Below, piece after piece: positions 63,060 through 64,000 of a stretch of 64,000 nucleotides of DNA. The notes under the pieces were generated by a model. The model did not search any database, was not told where the DNA came from, and saw nothing but the letters and a program-made list of their open reading frames with translations. Origin of the DNA: Limanda limanda (taxonomy: Eukaryota; Chordata; Actinopteri; Pleuronectiformes; Pleuronectidae); assembly GCF_963576545.1 (NCBI RefSeq), contig NC_083639.1:14833618-14897617 (forward strand), written 5' to 3'. The translations under genes were made by a program, and so were the position numbers. Numbering within the stretch: position 1 is the first letter of the stretch; every line of letters starts with the position of its first letter.

Positions 63060-63290
63060 TTTTGCCCAGGGAGATAATATATATGCTGCTTCTCATCCCC
63101 CCGTCAACTAACTTCCACTGTATGACTGTTCATTCCACACATGACCCAATAAAATAAATTTCTCCTCAGGATATTAAGGAATATTCCATCTCCCAATTAC
63201 AGGCTATGATTGTATGGGTTTCTGCATATTTGTTGTCCCTCCTTATTAATGCCTTCATAAACAAATCATTTTATATGTAAACTTGAGGGT
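63060..63290. promoter_or_regulatory. candidate conserved non-coding block
   Basis: Repeat-free block with 'ccagggagataatatatatg', 'ttctcctcaggatattaagg', 'ctcccaattacaggctatga' and 'ccttattaatgccttcataa'. Homeodomain- and Pbx/Meis-like cores are dense. Inference from texture only. Confidence 0.3.
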
Positions 63291-64000
63291 TTTGCATTGA
63301 ATGAATTTGATTATTCCACATATAATACATAAAATCATTCTCACCCTGACACTATATATGTCAAGAATGCTGTGTGCTTTCTATAAGACCTCACACACAC
63401 ACATTTTAAAGGACTGCTATGATTTTTCCTTGGTACATCCCCTACAATATCTTACAAATTGGTGCTAATCAGGTGAAGGGAAACCTTCCTGCCCTCCTCG
63501 TCCCTCTAAACATTCCGAGAATGGAGTCATGCGCCTGCCATTTCTTCAGTCATTTGCGCTCTTCCCACTAAATTACTGGGAGGTGATATACAGCCAGTGT
63601 GTCCCAGGGCTACAGGAGATTTAGAACTTTGTCCCACATGAAGGAGAGGTGAGAAAAGACATTACTATGCAGAATAGGTAATATTAAAAGGAGCGTTATA
63701 TGGTACCCCATGCAGATTATCAATCTATTTGTGTAACTGTATAACGGAATTTCATTTCCCTTTTTCATTTATTTGCCTTACTGCAATCGTTTACATCACT
63801 GAAACTGAAAATTGAAGCCATGATGAGCACGGGAGCAATATTTCAAGGGCAAAATAGACCTCCTCTGCTGTGTGATTGCAAAAGGTTCATTGTGGGTGGG
63901 GCAGGTGGCGGTGGGGGGCTGAAGTGACCTCTTTTTTTAGGGTCTCAGTAGAATATTTTGAGTGAAGCATGGTATCCACATAAGGTAATTTACACTTTGT

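Larger units (their letters stand above)
60643..64000. other. non-coding stretch right of the transposon, apart from the candidate exon
   Basis: Contains an AT run at about 61147-61165, the TG microsatellite at 61602-61642 and a balanced block listed separately. Open frames near 61.4, 62.0 and 62.4 kb have no domain or splice support. Confidence 0.5.

Overview
The window is vertebrate genomic DNA, most likely from a ray-finned (teleost, probably percomorph) fish. The evidence is the mix of long TG, AC and TCTG microsatellites, several interspersed repeat families that I recognise as teleost-type, and an intron-containing CACTA/EnSpm-like DNA transposon. No complete host gene is visible. Most of the 64 kb reads as intronic or intergenic DNA: AT-rich, without long open frames, but with compositionally balanced, repeat-poor blocks that look like candidate conserved non-coding (regulatory) elements.

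Layout. Bases 1-39,000 are non-coding DNA with degenerate copies of a teleost repeat family (about 355-682, 5548-5870, 14223-14616, 17670-17892 and 29547-29735), an old repeat rich in 'gctaac' (about 8330-8990), LINE 3' tails and a palindromic MITE near 31.0-31.4 kb. At 39,100-39,396 lies a clean 297-bp hAT-type MITE with a perfect 8-bp target-site duplication. Bases 42.8-44.2 kb hold extreme microsatellite expansions. Bases 44.2-53.1 kb are again non-coding with scattered repeats.

The main object is at 53,091-60,640: an apparently intact, autonomous CACTA/EnSpm-like (CMC superfamily) transposon of 7,550 bp. It has matching 23-bp terminal inverted repeats, a flanking TA duplication, subterminal arrays of GAGTTAA-type motifs and hairpins. 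It carries a CRE-type promoter palindrome, non-coding 5' exons, a 10-exon ORF1 (524 aa, all splice sites canonical, reading frame intact) and, only 9 nt downstream, a single-exon 811-aa transposase with two N-terminal zinc fingers and a complete set of DDE-type motifs. A polyadenylation signal lies 2 nt after the transposase stop codon. ORF1 begins with what looks like a CIDE-N domain, the oligomerising ubiquitin-like fold of the DFF/CIDE DNA-fragmentation proteins. This would be an unusual accessory module for a transposon and is the most interesting point in the window.

The transposon may sit inside a host gene. A candidate 151-bp coding exon on the opposite strand (60,797-60,947), with a strong donor and acceptor, lies 156 bp outside the right terminal repeat. 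If it is real, the element is an antisense intronic insertion close to a splice donor. I could not name that gene.
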